NCBI RefSeq assembly: GCF_003391095.1 | Contig: NZ_CP031447.1 | Span: 1,798,001-1,862,000 of the forward strand | DNA length: 64,000 nt | Direction: 5' to 3' | Source: Austwickia chelonae | GTDB lineage: Bacteria; Actinomycetota; Actinomycetes; Actinomycetales; Dermatophilaceae | Shown here: one piece after another, positions 11,998 to 23,200 of the stretch | Position numbering within the stretch: position 1 is the stretch's first letter | Layout of the letters: every line of letters starts with the position of its first letter | The notes under the pieces: generated by a model | Told to the model about the DNA's origin: nothing | The model's input: only the letters and a program-made list of their open reading frames with translations | The model's database searches: none | Made by a program: the position numbers and the translations under genes

Positions 11998-12927
11998 TCA
12001 GCTCTCCGAAGAACCCTTGACCAAGGGTATCCCCTTCACCAAGGTCTCCTCGTAGACCTCGTCCGGGTCCAAACGGGCGAGTTCGTCAGCAAGGCATTCC
12101 TCATCAGTGCGACGTGCTAGGGCGATCCGACGCACCGGTTGCCCTGGCTGGGACAGGACAGCTACCAGGCCATCTGGACGGATCAGTTCCAGCGACCCAC
12201 TCTCTCGTTCCAGAACGACCGACAGAAGGCCGCTTCCAGCAGCGGCGCGATCACGGGTGACCGTGCAGGCCAAACGATGGGCCAGCCAACCTGCGATGAG
12301 GTCTGTCGATGCGGAGTCCTCCCCGCCGCAGACAGTCACGTGGGTCACGGCTTCGAAAGGCGGCTGTTCCAATGCTGCGGCAAGAATTCCCCGCCACCGG
12401 GTGACTCGGGTCCAGGCCAGATCGGTGTCGCCGGCCGCATAGGTGCGTGGCCGGGAGAAGATCGTCTTCAACGGGTCGGACGAATGCTCCGCGTCGGTGA
12501 TCCGGCGACGGGCCAAGGCCCCGACCGGGTCCTGGGCCGGGTTCTTCGGCGCATTCTGTGGCCACCAGGCCACGACCGGTGAGTCCGGCAGCAGGAAAGG
12601 CAGTACCACTGACTCGGCGTGACTGTTCACTTCACCGAAAAGCCTCAGGACAACGATCTCCGAAGCGCCGGCGTCACCCCCCACTCTGATCTGACCATCG
12701 ATCCGGTTCTTGCCTCGTCGGGTGCTGTTGACCACGCAGACGATCCGGCTCGGATGTTGATGGGTGGCCTGAGTCGCGACCTGCAGAGTGTCCTCGGCGT
12801 GTTCGTCATCGACGACGATCACCAAGGTCAGGACCCGACTCAGGGCCATGGCGCCGGTGTCCTCGCGCAGACCCTGCAGCCTGGAGGCCAGCGCACCGAC
12901 CGTGGTACCTGGAAGATCGACGATCAT
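11998..12927 (-). CDS. opcA: Glucose-6-phosphate dehydrogenase assembly protein OpcA
   Basis: Actinobacterial and cyanobacterial partner needed for full activity of glucose-6-phosphate dehydrogenase. 309 residues, usual length, starting MIVDLPGTT as in the family, with VVAWWPQNAP and a SDPLKTIFSRPRTY segment typical of OpcA. Its ATG overlaps the zwf stop by four bases. It is the last gene of tkt-tal-zwf-opcA. In many relatives pgl (devB, 6-phosphogluconolactonase) follows; here the convergent terminator follows directly. Confidence 0.93.
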   Translation of the reverse strand: MIVDLPGTTVGALASRLQGLREDTGAMALSRVLTLVIVVDDEHAEDTLQVATQATHQHPSRIVCVVNSTRRGKNRIDGQIRVGGDAGASEIVVLRLFGEVNSHAESVVLPFLLPDSPVVAWWPQNAPKNPAQDPVGALARRRITDAEHSSDPLKTIFSRPRTYAAGDTDLAWTRVTRWRGILAAALEQPPFEAVTHVTVCGGEDSASTDLIAGWLAHRLACTVTRDRAAAGSGLLSVVLERESGSLELIRPDGLVAVLSQPGQPVRRIALARRTDEECLADELARLDPDEVYEETLVKGIPLVKGSSES

Positions 12928-14468
12928 GGCATCCTCCAGGCGCGTCCGTCACGGGACAGCATGTCGTGGGCGCTCTGCGGGCCCCATTGTCCCGCAGGAT
13001 AGGTCTGCGGTCGATCAGGGGAGAGAGCCCAGGCCTTGGTCACCGGGTCGAGGATCTGCCAGGACAGTTCGACTTCCTCATGGCGGGGGAACAGTGGTGG
13101 GTCGCCCAGGAGGACGTCGAGGATCAACCGTTCGTAGGCTTCCGGGCTGGACTCGGTGAATGAGCGTCCGTACCCGAAGTCCATGGATACCTCGCGGACT
13201 TCCATCTGCGCGCCGGGCACTTTCGCTCCGAAACGCATGGTCACTCCTTCGTCGGGCTGGACCCGGATGACGATGGCGTTCTGCCCGAGTTCTTCGGCAT
13301 CGGTCTCGTCGAACGGCAGGTGCGGGGCTCGTTTGAAGACCAGGGCGATCTCGGTGACCCGTTTGGCCAGCCGCTTCCCGGTCCGCAGGTAGAAAGGCAC
13401 CCCGGCCCACCTGCGGGTTTCTACGACGAGTTTCAAAGCGGCGAAGGTCTCTGTGGTCGAATTCGTGTCGACGCCCTGTTCATCGGCGTAGCTCCCGACC
13501 GGGACACCCCCTTGCCATCCTGCTCCGTAACGGCCACGAGCGGTGGCCTCTGCCACCGGACCGGCGAGACGGACGGCGGAGAGCACTTTCTCCTTCTCGG
13601 CGCGCAGATGGTGTGCAGCGAAGGAGATCGGTTCCTCCATCGCGGTTAACGCGAGCAGCTGAAGGAGATGGTTCTGGATGACGTCCCGGGCTGCGCCGAT
13701 CCCGTCGTAGTATCCGGCCCGTCCGCCGATACCGATGTCTTCAGCCATGGTGATCTGGACATGGTCGATGTGGTTGCTGTTCCAGATTGGTTCGAACAGT
13801 TCGTTGGCGAAACGCAGCGCCAACAGGTTCTGTACGGTTTCCTTCCCGAGGTAATGATCGATCCGGAAGACCGAGTCGGCGGGAAAGACGTTCTCGACGA
13901 TCTCATTCAGCGTTCTGGCACTGGCGAGGTCATCACCGAAAGGTTTTTCGATGATCACCCGACGCCAGGCTTCCTCCTGAGAAGACGCCAAGCCCGAACG
14001 CTGCAACTGCTGGCACACCGGACCGAAATAGGACGGGGGGATCGACAGGTAGAAGGCGTGATTGCCCCCGGTACCTCGTTGTTCGTCGAGTTCTTTCACC
14101 GTGGCGCTGAGCCGGTCGAAAGCCTCGTCGTCGTCGAAGGCCCCGGACACGAACCGGACGCCTTCGAGGAGCTGGCGCCACACCTCTTCCCGGAAAGCAG
14201 TACGAGCATGTGCTCGCACTGCTTCGTGCACGACAGCGGCGAAGTCCTCGTCCCGCCAATCCCGGCGGCCGAAACCCACCAGGGAGAACCCCGGCGGCAG
14301 CAGCCCCCGATTTGCCAGGTCGTAGATCGCCGGAAGGAGTTTCTTCCGAGCGAGGTCACCGGTGACTCCGAACATCACCATCGCGCACGGCCCGGCGATC
14401 CGCGGGAGACGTTTGTCCCGCGGATCCCGGAGCGGGTTGACGCCGGGAGCGATCTGAACAGGGCTCAT
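12924..14468 (-). CDS. zwf: Glucose-6-phosphate 1-dehydrogenase
   Basis: First step of the oxidative pentose phosphate pathway, making NADPH and 6-phosphogluconolactone. 514 residues. Nucleotide-binding FGVTGDLARKKLLP near residue 33, active-site RIDHYLGKE near 200, and the C-terminal dehydrogenase domain with IRVQPDEG. ATG at 14468 one base from the tal stop at 14469, so coupled. OpcA downstream is its activator. Confidence 0.97.
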   Translation of the reverse strand: MSPVQIAPGVNPLRDPRDKRLPRIAGPCAMVMFGVTGDLARKKLLPAIYDLANRGLLPPGFSLVGFGRRDWRDEDFAAVVHEAVRAHARTAFREEVWRQLLEGVRFVSGAFDDDEAFDRLSATVKELDEQRGTGGNHAFYLSIPPSYFGPVCQQLQRSGLASSQEEAWRRVIIEKPFGDDLASARTLNEIVENVFPADSVFRIDHYLGKETVQNLLALRFANELFEPIWNSNHIDHVQITMAEDIGIGGRAGYYDGIGAARDVIQNHLLQLLALTAMEEPISFAAHHLRAEKEKVLSAVRLAGPVAEATARGRYGAGWQGGVPVGSYADEQGVDTNSTTETFAALKLVVETRRWAGVPFYLRTGKRLAKRVTEIALVFKRAPHLPFDETDAEELGQNAIVIRVQPDEGVTMRFGAKVPGAQMEVREVSMDFGYGRSFTESSPEAYERLILDVLLGDPPLFPRHEEVELSWQILDPVTKAWALSPDRPQTYPAGQWGPQSAHDMLSRDGRAWRMP

Positions 14469-15575
14469 TCAGTCACGCACTTCCTTGAGCCCGGACTCCA
14501 CTGATGCCAACAGCTCAGCCCAGGAATCTTCAAACTTCACCAGGCCTTCGGCCTCCAGCTTCTCCACGACTTCCGCGTAGGAGATCCCCAACCTTTCCAC
14601 ATCGTCAAGGATGGTCGCTGCGGCTTCGTACGAACCGGTGACCAGGTCACCGAGGACTTCAGCGTGATCGGCCACCGCGGTCAACGTTGCTCGCGGCATC
14701 GTGTTCACCGTTCCTGGTGCCACCAGGCCGACCACGTACATCGTGTCCGGATAGGACGGGTCCTTCACACCGGTGGAGGCCCACAACGGACGCTGGCGCA
14801 GGGCACCGTCGTCGGCGAGATTCGCCCATCGAGGTGTGCTGAAGGTCTCCTCGTAGGCCTGGTAGGCCAGGCAGGCATTGGCGATACCGGCCCGGCCACG
14901 CAGTGCAGCGGACTCCGGCTCCTTCAACCGGGGATCGATCTCGCCATCGACCCGACTGATGAAGAAGGACGCCACCGAATGGATCCGGTTCAACGGGCGA
15001 CCCGCCTCACGGGCCTGCTCGAGGCCCGTGAGGTAGGCGTTCATGACTGCCCGATAACGATCCAGCGAGAAGATCAAGGTGACATTCACATCGATGCCCT
15101 CGGCGATGAGGGTAGAAATGGCGGGAAGCCCCTCCACCGTCGCCGGAACCTTGATCATCACATTCGGCCGGTCGATGACGGACCACAGTCTGCGGGCCAT
15201 CTCGACCGTCCCGGAGGTGTCCCGGGCCAGGCGGGGGTCGACCTCGATCGACACCCGTCCGTCCTGACCCTGTGTCCGGTCGTACACCGGGCGCAACACG
15301 TCGCACGCCTGCTGGACATCCGCAGTCGTGATCGTGAAGACCGCTTCGTCGATTTCCACGCCTTGACCAGCGAGTTCAGCGAGCTGGGGAGCATAGGCAT
15401 CCCCGTCCCTGAGCGCCCCGGCGAAGATCGTCGGATTCGTGGTGACCCCCACCACGTGCTGTTCGTCCACGAGTGAGGCCAGCTCACCCGTGGTGATCAT
15501 CGCCCGGTTCAGGTCGTCGAGCCAGATGGACACGCCTTCGTCGGCGAGTCGTTCCAGCCGTGGGTTCTGAGTCAT
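14469..15575 (-). CDS. tal: Transaldolase
   Basis: Moves a dihydroxyacetone unit between sedoheptulose-7-phosphate and glyceraldehyde-3-phosphate. 368 residues, the longer bacterial type found beside tkt in actinobacteria. [11 protein letters not shown] near residue 46 and the Schiff-base Lys in NVMIKVPAT near residue 142 are intact. The ATG overlaps the tkt stop by four bases. Confidence 0.97.
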   Translation of the reverse strand: MTQNPRLERLADEGVSIWLDDLNRAMITTGELASLVDEQHVVGVTTNPTIFAGALRDGDAYAPQLAELAGQGVEIDEAVFTITTADVQQACDVLRPVYDRTQGQDGRVSIEVDPRLARDTSGTVEMARRLWSVIDRPNVMIKVPATVEGLPAISTLIAEGIDVNVTLIFSLDRYRAVMNAYLTGLEQAREAGRPLNRIHSVASFFISRVDGEIDPRLKEPESAALRGRAGIANACLAYQAYEETFSTPRWANLADDGALRQRPLWASTGVKDPSYPDTMYVVGLVAPGTVNTMPRATLTAVADHAEVLGDLVTGSYEAAATILDDVERLGISYAEVVEKLEAEGLVKFEDSWAELLASVESGLKEVRD

Positions 15576-17722
15576 CTGGTCCCTTCCACCGCGGACAAGG
15601 TCTCCTTGGCGGCAGCGACGACGCGCTCCGCCGTGAACCCGTACTCTTCGAACAGTTTTGCACCTGAAGCGGATTCTCCGAAGTGGTCGATGCTCACGAT
15701 GACACCGGCGTCACCGACGAACTCCCGCCACTGACCGGAGTGCGCTGCCTCCACGGCGACCCGGGCCCGGATCTGCGAAGGCAAGACCGACTCACGGTAT
15801 TCCGCGCTCTGAGCAGCGAACCACTCCCAGCAGGGCATCGAGACGACCCGGGCTCGCACCCCCTCAGCGGACAAGGTCTCGTAAGCGGCCAGCGCCAGCT
15901 GTACTTCCGAACCGGTGGCCATCAGGACGACCTCCGCTTCACCCTCGGAGTCAGCCAGGACGTACGCCCCCTTGGCGACGCCCTCCGCGGAGGCATAACG
16001 CTCCCGATCGACGGTGGGCACTGCTTGACGGGTCAACAGGATCGCTTTCGGGTTCTCCCAGCTACGCAGGATCGTCCGCCATGCCACCGCCGTCTCATTG
16101 GCATCAGCCGGCCGCACGACTTCCAGGTTCGGGATGAGCCGCAGGCTCGGGATGTGCTCGATCGGCTGGTGAGTGGGACCGTCCTCACCCAGACCGACCG
16201 AGTCGTGCGTCCACACGAAGACCGCGGGCATCTTCTGCAGGGCAGCCAGGCGCACTGCAGGCCGCATGAAGTCGGAGAAGGTCAAGAAGGTGCCACCGTA
16301 CGGACGGGTCAGCCCCTCCAGTGCAATCCCGTTGAGGATCATGCCCATGGCGTTCTCACGGATCCCGAAGTGCAAAGTGCGGCCGTACGGTCCGCCCTTC
16401 CACGCGCGAGTCTGGTGCTCGGCAGGGATGAAGCTGGGCTGACCTTCCATCGTCGTGTTGTTCGATTCGGCCAGGTCAGCGGACCCACCCCACAACTCCG
16501 GCATGACATCGGCCAGGGCCGACAGGATCTTGCCCGACGCAGCCCGAGTCGCGACACCCTTGGCATCTGCAGGGAAGACCGGGAACGCCTCGTCGAAACC
16601 TACAGGTGTCTCGTGAGCCAGGACCCGGTCGAGCAGTGCCGCACGCTCCGGGTTCGCAGCCCTCCAGGACTCGAAACGCGCATCCCACTGAGCGCGTTCG
16701 GCCCGAGCCCGCTCGGCCAGACCACCACGGGTGTGCGCGATGACCGCATCGTCGACCGCGAAATCTGCCTCAGGGTCGAAACCGAGCAACTTCTTCGTGG
16801 CCTGGATCTCCTCCGCACCCAGCGCGGCGCCGTGCGACTTACCGGTGTCCTGCAGCGTCGGTGCAGGCCAGGCGATGATCGTGTCGAGGACGACGATGGT
16901 CGGTTTATCGGTGACCTGTCGGCCCTCGTCGATAGCAGCATGCAAGGCGTCGATGTCCTCGACGTAGACGTCACCAGTGGAGTCCTGACGCCAGTCGACG
17001 TGGCGCACATCCCACCCGTAGGACGCGAACCGGGCAGCGACATCCTCACTGAAGGAAATGTCGGTCTGATCCTCGATGGAGATGTAGTTCGAGTCGTAGA
17101 CCAGAGTCAGATTGCCCAACTGCTGGTGACCGGCCAACGAGCAGGCCTCGGACGCGACCCCCTCCTGAAGACACCCGTCACCGGCGATGACATAGACGTG
17201 GTGATCGAAGGGGCTCTCCCCGGCAGGAGCCTCAGGGTCGAAAATCCCACGCTGGCGACGCTGCGCCATCGCCATCCCCACCGCACTGGCCAGCCCCGAG
17301 CCCAAGGGGCCCGTCGTGATCTCCACACCAGTGGTGTGATGTACCTCGGGGTGACCAGGAGTCCTGCTCTTCCAGGTGCGCAGAGCCTTCAGATCATCGA
17401 GCTCCAAGCCAATACCGGCCAGGTACAGCTGTACGTACTGCGTGAGACTGGAATGCCCGTTGGACAGCACGAACCGGTCCCTGCCCAGCCACATCGCATC
17501 GGACGGATCGAGCTTCATCACGTTCTGATACAGCAGGTAGGCCACCGGCGCCAGACTCATCGCAGTACCAGGGTGACCGTTACCGACCTTCTGCACCGCG
17601 TCAGCAGCCAAGAGGCGCGCGGTGTCCACGGCCCGGACATCGAGATCACTCCACCCGACCGACTCCGCCACCGGGGCGGTAAGAGACTGGTCACGATGAG
17701 CGAAGGGGCGTAGCTGGGACAC
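15572..17722 (-). CDS. tkt: Transketolase
   Basis: Thiamine-diphosphate enzyme of the non-oxidative pentose phosphate pathway. 716 residues, one chain, unlike the split pair at 42997-44911. N-terminal [11 protein letters not shown]/Mg motif GDGCLQEG, catalytic Glu in [10 protein letters not shown], and [16 protein letters not shown] are present. GTG start with GAGGAGAA at 17728-17735. First gene of the tkt-tal-zwf-opcA operon and divergent from ctaB. The 272-base space should hold both promoters; I could not assign boxes with confidence. Confidence 0.98.
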   Translation of the reverse strand: MSQLRPFAHRDQSLTAPVAESVGWSDLDVRAVDTARLLAADAVQKVGNGHPGTAMSLAPVAYLLYQNVMKLDPSDAMWLGRDRFVLSNGHSSLTQYVQLYLAGIGLELDDLKALRTWKSRTPGHPEVHHTTGVEITTGPLGSGLASAVGMAMAQRRQRGIFDPEAPAGESPFDHHVYVIAGDGCLQEGVASEACSLAGHQQLGNLTLVYDSNYISIEDQTDISFSEDVAARFASYGWDVRHVDWRQDSTGDVYVEDIDALHAAIDEGRQVTDKPTIVVLDTIIAWPAPTLQDTGKSHGAALGAEEIQATKKLLGFDPEADFAVDDAVIAHTRGGLAERARAERAQWDARFESWRAANPERAALLDRVLAHETPVGFDEAFPVFPADAKGVATRAASGKILSALADVMPELWGGSADLAESNNTTMEGQPSFIPAEHQTRAWKGGPYGRTLHFGIRENAMGMILNGIALEGLTRPYGGTFLTFSDFMRPAVRLAALQKMPAVFVWTHDSVGLGEDGPTHQPIEHIPSLRLIPNLEVVRPADANETAVAWRTILRSWENPKAILLTRQAVPTVDRERYASAEGVAKGAYVLADSEGEAEVVLMATGSEVQLALAAYETLSAEGVRARVVSMPCWEWFAAQSAEYRESVLPSQIRARVAVEAAHSGQWREFVGDAGVIVSIDHFGESASGAKLFEEYGFTAERVVAAAKETLSAVEGTR

Positions 17723-17994
17723 TGATTCTCCTCACTGGGCGAGATCACAGGCGGACCTGCGGGCGCACTCGTCGGCGCTGTTCGGCGTACCGGGCAGCAC
17801 TGACCGGAACATCCACACTCGAGCGTACTCATCACTCGAGACACTGGAAATCAGGGGTTCAGAGCGCTGCCCTGCGTACCCACTGCGCCGTAGACTGGCG
17901 ATACCTCGTTCAACGGAAGAATGGGGAAAAAGCTTCCCGACAGTCCCCGAACCCCACGGAAGCTGTCGACTGGATCCGGCACTCGAAGGACACC

Positions 17995-18966
17995 GTGACC
18001 ACGCTGCACCCTCGCCGCCACAGCGCACCGACCGAGGACCACCACGCCACCGGACCGGTCCCTGCCGCCACTTTCGGCGACTACATGTCACTGGTGAAAC
18101 CACGAATCATCGAGCTGCTTCTCGTCACCACCTTCCCGGTCATGTTCCTCGCCCAACGAGGCCTCCCTTCCCCCTGGCTGATCGCCGCCACCCTGATCGG
18201 CGGAACCCTCTCCGCAGCCAGTGCCAACATCCTCAACTGCTACCTCGACCGAGACATCGACCGGCTGATGCACCGCACCGAGAACCGCCCCCTGGTCACC
18301 GGCGTGATCTCCCCCCGGCGCGCCCTCACCCTCGGCATCACCGTCGGCCTGTCCTCCGTGGCCGTACTAGGGCTCTGCGTGAACTGGCTATCGGCCTGGC
18401 TGTCCCTCGCAGCCATCTTCCTCTACGTCGGCTTCTACACCGCGCTCCTCAAAAGACGCACCTCCCAGAACATCGTCTGGGGAGGAGCCGCCGGCTGCAT
18501 GCCCGTCCTCATCGGCTGGGCAGCCGTCACCAACAGCCTCGCCTGGGCACCAGTGATCCTCTTCCTCGTCGTCTTCTTCTGGACACCACCGCACTACTGG
18601 CCACTGTCCATGCGCTTCAAAGACGACTACGCCGCTGCAGGCGTCCCCATGCTCCCCGTCGTCGCCCAAGACCTCCAGGTCGCCCGCCAGATCGTCATCT
18701 ACTCCTGGGCCACCGTCGCCATCTCCCTGGCACTCATCCCCATCGCATCCATGGGCTGGATCTACACCCTGACCGCAGCCACCTCCGGCGTCGTCTTCCT
18801 CATCGAGGCCCACCGCCTGTGGTCACGGGCGAAGAACCCCGCCAACGACTCCCTGGCCTCCCTCAAGCCCATGCGGCTCTTCCACTACTCGATCAGCTAC
18901 CTGACCATCCTCTTCGCCGCCGTAGCCATCGACCCCCTCGTCCACCTGCCCCTCCCGCTGCACTGA
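17995..18966 (+). CDS. ctaB: Protoheme IX farnesyltransferase (heme O synthase)
   Basis: Adds a farnesyl tail to protoheme for cytochrome c oxidase. 323 residues, UbiA-type integral membrane protein with about nine helices. The first prenyl-diphosphate motif [15 protein letters not shown] (about residue 80) is intact, and the second conserved loop [17 protein letters not shown] near 145 is typical. GTG start with GAAGGA upstream. It converges with ctaA, which acts on its product. Confidence 0.96.
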   Translation: MTTLHPRRHSAPTEDHHATGPVPAATFGDYMSLVKPRIIELLLVTTFPVMFLAQRGLPSPWLIAATLIGGTLSAASANILNCYLDRDIDRLMHRTENRPLVTGVISPRRALTLGITVGLSSVAVLGLCVNWLSAWLSLAAIFLYVGFYTALLKRRTSQNIVWGGAAGCMPVLIGWAAVTNSLAWAPVILFLVVFFWTPPHYWPLSMRFKDDYAAAGVPMLPVVAQDLQVARQIVIYSWATVAISLALIPIASMGWIYTLTAATSGVVFLIEAHRLWSRAKNPANDSLASLKPMRLFHYSISYLTILFAAVAIDPLVHLPLPLH

Positions 18967-19012
18967 CCGCTCCCGGGAACAAGCACTGCAGAACGACCAG
19001 GCAACCCCACGA

Positions 19013-20008
19013 TCAGGCCGAATGCGCTCGCGGGTGTTCAAGGGTTCCGCGGGGCTGATCCGGTACGGCGGGGGAGCGCCCTGCCATCATGGCGAAGGTC
19101 ACCACGGCGGTCAGGAGGGCCGACAGGCCCATGTGGATCGCGACCAGGGCGATGGGAAGTCCGGTGAAGTACTGCAGATAGCCGATGGCACCTTCGACGA
19201 TGACCAACAGCAGGGTGAACGACCACCAGCGTGTCGATTGAGCCCGGACTCCGTCGGGACACCCGGTTTCACGGCGAGAAAGCAGGACCAGTGCGAGGAC
19301 CCCGCCGGTGAAGATCCACACCGACAGGGCGTGCACACGAGAAGTCAGCAGAGGGTCGAATCCGAAACGGACGTTCTCGACCGAGTCCCCGGAGTGGGGC
19401 CCGGATCCGGTGACTGCGGTGCCCAGGGTCACCACGACCGCGAAAGCCAAGGCCACAGTCGTCGTCAGTCGACGAATCAGCGGGCTGGCGGCTGCAGTGC
19501 TGGGGTGGCCCCCGTTGTCGTGGTGGGCGAGCAGCCACGCGGAATAAGCGACCAAGGCGATCGACAGGAGGAAATGGGGCGAGACCGTCCGGGGGTCGAG
19601 TTTGGTGAGCACGATGATTCCACCGACGACGGCCTGACCGAGGACTCCGGCCAGGGGGATCCAAGCCCATTTCCTGAAGCTCCGCGTCTGCGCGCTGTCC
19701 ACGGCCCGGTGCCGGCGCCAGGCAGCCATCACCACCCAGACCGCAGCTGCAGTCAGGACGAAGGTCATCAACCGGTTGCCGAATTCGACGTAGACATGCC
19801 ACCCCTGGGCCTGCTTGGCCACCGGGGTGAACGAACCGGGAGTGCACTGGGGCCATGTCGGGCAGCCCAGTCCTGATCCGGTCAGCCGGACCAGACCCCC
19901 GGAGACGATGATCGTGCCTTGCAGGACGAGATTGGCGATCAGTGCCGCCCGCAGGCGAAAGGGGTCGACCTGCCGGGTAGAGGGTGCATCGGGGCTCACG
20001 GGCGTCAT
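19013..20008 (-). CDS. ctaA: Heme A synthase, COX15/CtaA family
   Basis: Oxidises the heme O methyl group to give heme A. 331 residues with eight predicted helices. GGLVRLTGSGLGCPTWPQC after the first helix is the family hallmark, including a Cys pair in the outer loop. Heme-ligand His candidates lie in WHVYVEFGNR, SPHFLLSIA, SRVHALSVW and IHMGLSALL. In M. tuberculosis the homologue (Rv1456c) sits directly next to the ABC exporter that here starts after the inserted carboxylase gene. No clear ribosome site precedes the ATG. Confidence 0.93.
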   Translation of the reverse strand: MTPVSPDAPSTRQVDPFRLRAALIANLVLQGTIIVSGGLVRLTGSGLGCPTWPQCTPGSFTPVAKQAQGWHVYVEFGNRLMTFVLTAAAVWVVMAAWRRHRAVDSAQTRSFRKWAWIPLAGVLGQAVVGGIIVLTKLDPRTVSPHFLLSIALVAYSAWLLAHHDNGGHPSTAAASPLIRRLTTTVALAFAVVVTLGTAVTGSGPHSGDSVENVRFGFDPLLTSRVHALSVWIFTGGVLALVLLSRRETGCPDGVRAQSTRWWSFTLLLVIVEGAIGYLQYFTGLPIALVAIHMGLSALLTAVVTFAMMAGRSPAVPDQPRGTLEHPRAHSA

Positions 20009-20043
20009 CGTACGTGCCGAGCAGGGGCGGAAGGTGGACTTGG

Positions 20044-20125
20044 GGAACCTGGTCGCCGACCGGTTCCACCGAGCGAGTTGGTGGACCTCCCCAAAAGTCG
20101 ACGAATAAATTTATAAGAGGTCCAC
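20044..20125. promoter_or_regulatory. AT-rich ctaA/carboxylase intergenic region with inverted repeats
   Basis: The 275 bases between divergent ctaA and the carboxylase contain a hairpin at 20044-20067 (GGAACC and GGTTCC outside, GGTCG and CGACC inside) and a 9-base perfect repeat GTGGACCTC at 20081-20089 with GAGGTCCAC at 20117-20125. The stretch 20100-20215 is much more AT-rich than anything nearby and includes TATAAG at 20112-20117. It probably holds promoters and an operator; the binding protein is unknown. Confidence 0.4.
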
Positions 20126-20283
20126 ATAAAGGTTACTGATGAGTCAAGTGATTTGAATCTCATTTATTCCTGCAAGCCTCTGATCTGCAATTACTTGCCA
20201 GTCAACCCATTAAGGTCCCATGCAATGTGGCGCGGCTCACAGCCCGCTGATTGATATGGACAACCCGAGGGACGGACCTGAAC

Positions 20284-23200
20284 ATGGCGTCGACGACGCA
20301 GCAGCACACCTACCGCATCGCCATCCTCGACGGCGGCGACACCGCACAACGGATCATCGCCGCCGTCGACACCCTGCACCGCGACCACGGCACCCCCAGC
20401 AAATCCTTGGCCGCTCACCCCGAACATGAGCAGAGCCCCTGGTACACCCGCGACGCCGATGCCACCATCCCTCTCCCCACACGCCACAGCCCACAAGCAC
20501 TCGCCGAACTACTCGCCGACCACGGAACAACTCACGCCTGGTGCCCCGACCCCGAAGACCATTATCTCGCCGAAGCCCTCACCACACACGGCATCACCCC
20601 GCTGTCCCCACCCAGAACACACCTCGACGCCCTCGCCGACCCCGCCTGGATCAACACCCAACTCACCGGCCTCGACCTGGCACACCACCTGCCCGACCAA
20701 CCACAGCCCGGCCGCGTCCTGGAAACCGTCCTCCTACGCGACCACACCGGTCACGTCTGCATCCTCGGACCCGCCGAACACCTCCACCACGACGGAGAAC
20801 ACCCCACCCTCAGCGAACTACCCGCCATGGGACTCACCGACGACACCGCACGCCTGACCCACACCGCAGCACTTCGCCTCGCCGAAGCCCTCGACCTACG
20901 AGGAACACTCACCCTCCGATTCACCCTCGACCCGGACCAGCGACTCACCTGCCACGGGATCGACGCCACCGGACGCCCCGAACACTCCCTGTGGAACAGC
21001 GCCACCGGAACCGACCTCACCGCACTCCACCTCCACACCACCCTCGGCGGAGAACTACCCGCACACCTGAGCACCCACCCCCACACCGTGCAACTCCGGC
21101 TCCTCACCACCCCGGACAGCCCACCAGCCACCGTCCTCGCTCACACCCCCGCCACCGGGCTAGGCATCCACCATGAACCAGGCCCCCGCCCCACCGACCG
21201 GATCGACCCCGCCACCGACCGAACCCTGAGCACCATCACCGCCTGGGGACACCATCGCGACCACGCACTCCACCGGGCACAGAACGCCCTCGACCGAACC
21301 CACATCTCCCTCACCCGCGGCGACACCAACCGACACGACCTCCGCACCGCACTGCACACCCTGCACACACCCGCCCGCCACCCCGAAACCGACTCGAACT
21401 CCGACCTGGCCGCACTCCTCATCGCCGCCACCGAATTCCACACCGCCGACCTCCGCCGCACCTGCCAGGAATTCCGCACCGGAGCCGACCGCGGCCGACC
21501 CACCCAACCCGCACCACTCCCACCGATCACCCTCACCCACCACGGACACCAGTACCGACTCCACGTCCGCCACATCGCCCCCAGAACCTTCCACATCCAC
21601 GACCTGACCACCCACGACGGAGGCAGAACCACCGTCGTCGTCGACACCATCGACGAACACCACCGCCGCATCACCCACCACGGCCACACCCACCGAGCCA
21701 CCACCACCGTCCACGACGACCACATCCGACTCGACCTCGACGGCCACGCCCACACCCTCACCCGACAAGACGGCATCCTCATCCGAGCCACCGCCCCCGC
21801 CCTGGTCACCGCGATCCTCGTCGACCCCGGAACACAGATCCACCCCGGACAACCCCTCGCCATCGTCGAATCGATGAAGATGTCCACCACCATCCACAGC
21901 GAGTTCGCCGGCGAAGTCACCACCATCGACGCCCACCCACACCAACAGATCACCACCGGAAGCGCCCTCATGCGCATCCGCCCCCACGGACCCATCCCAC
22001 CCACCCCCGACACAGACCCCACCCACCCCCGACTACACCTGACCGACACCCCCACCACCCACCCCCTCGACCGAGCCCACACCTACCTCCTCGGCTACGA
22101 CCTCGACACCACCCCGGCACAACTCCTCACCGAATACCAAAACAACACCACCGAACCCACCACCCACACCCTCACCGCAGAAGACACCTTCCTCGACCTC
22201 TTCGCCGACATCGCCTCACTTCACCGACCACGCACCGACCACGAACCCACCGACACCACACCACTCACCCAGACCGACACCCAGGAATACTTCACCTCCT
22301 ACCTGACCTGGCTCGACACCCACCAAGCAGGACTACCCCCGCGCTACCGCGAACGCCTCGACCGCGCGCTCACCCGATACGGCACCCACACCCACGACAA
22401 CCGGACAACCCTCGAAAACGCCACCCTGTGGCTCTTCCGCTCATTCACCCGCATCCCCTCCACCGCAGACCTCACCCGCGCCATCCTCCGCCGACGCCTC
22501 AACCACACCCGAACACAACCCCACCTCGCCGACCACCACCTCAAAAAACGCCTCGAAAAACTCACCCACGCCACCGACACCCGCCAACCAGACATCGCCG
22601 ACCTCGCCAGAGACCTCCTCTTCCACCTCTACGACGAACCCCTCCTGCACCACGCCGAACAACAAGCCACCACCCACGCCCACACCCATCTCGCCGCGCT
22701 CGCCGACCACCACGAAACCGACCAGCACATCGACGCACTCGTCGCACACCCCTACCCGCTCACCCAACTCCTCGTCGACAGCTGGCGACAGGCCGCTGAA
22801 CAGGTGGTCCTCGGCCAACCAGCCCCCCATATCCCCGCAACAGACCCCCGCCCCGGCATCCTGCTGACCCACCTACGCCGCACACACCGAACCCACACCA
22901 ATGCCACCACCTCCACCACCGAAGGCGTCCTGTTCGCCCGCGCCACCCACCACCACAGCGACACGACCAGCCACGTCCTCACCGCCTTCACCCCCCACCA
23001 CCACATCCACCCCACCCTGACCGCCCTCAACCACCACCTGGACCACCACGCCACTCCCGGCGAAAAAACCACCATCGAACTCGTCACCTGGGAAGACCAC
23101 CCCACACCCACCGCACTCGACCTCACCCGACACCACCCGCACCCCACCCTGCACCGCCTCAACATCACCCACCTCACCGACCACACCACCCACCACCACA

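Noticed and set aside
15683-17713. 676-codon plus-strand frame over tkt
   Set aside because: Antisense shadow of a fully conserved transketolase.
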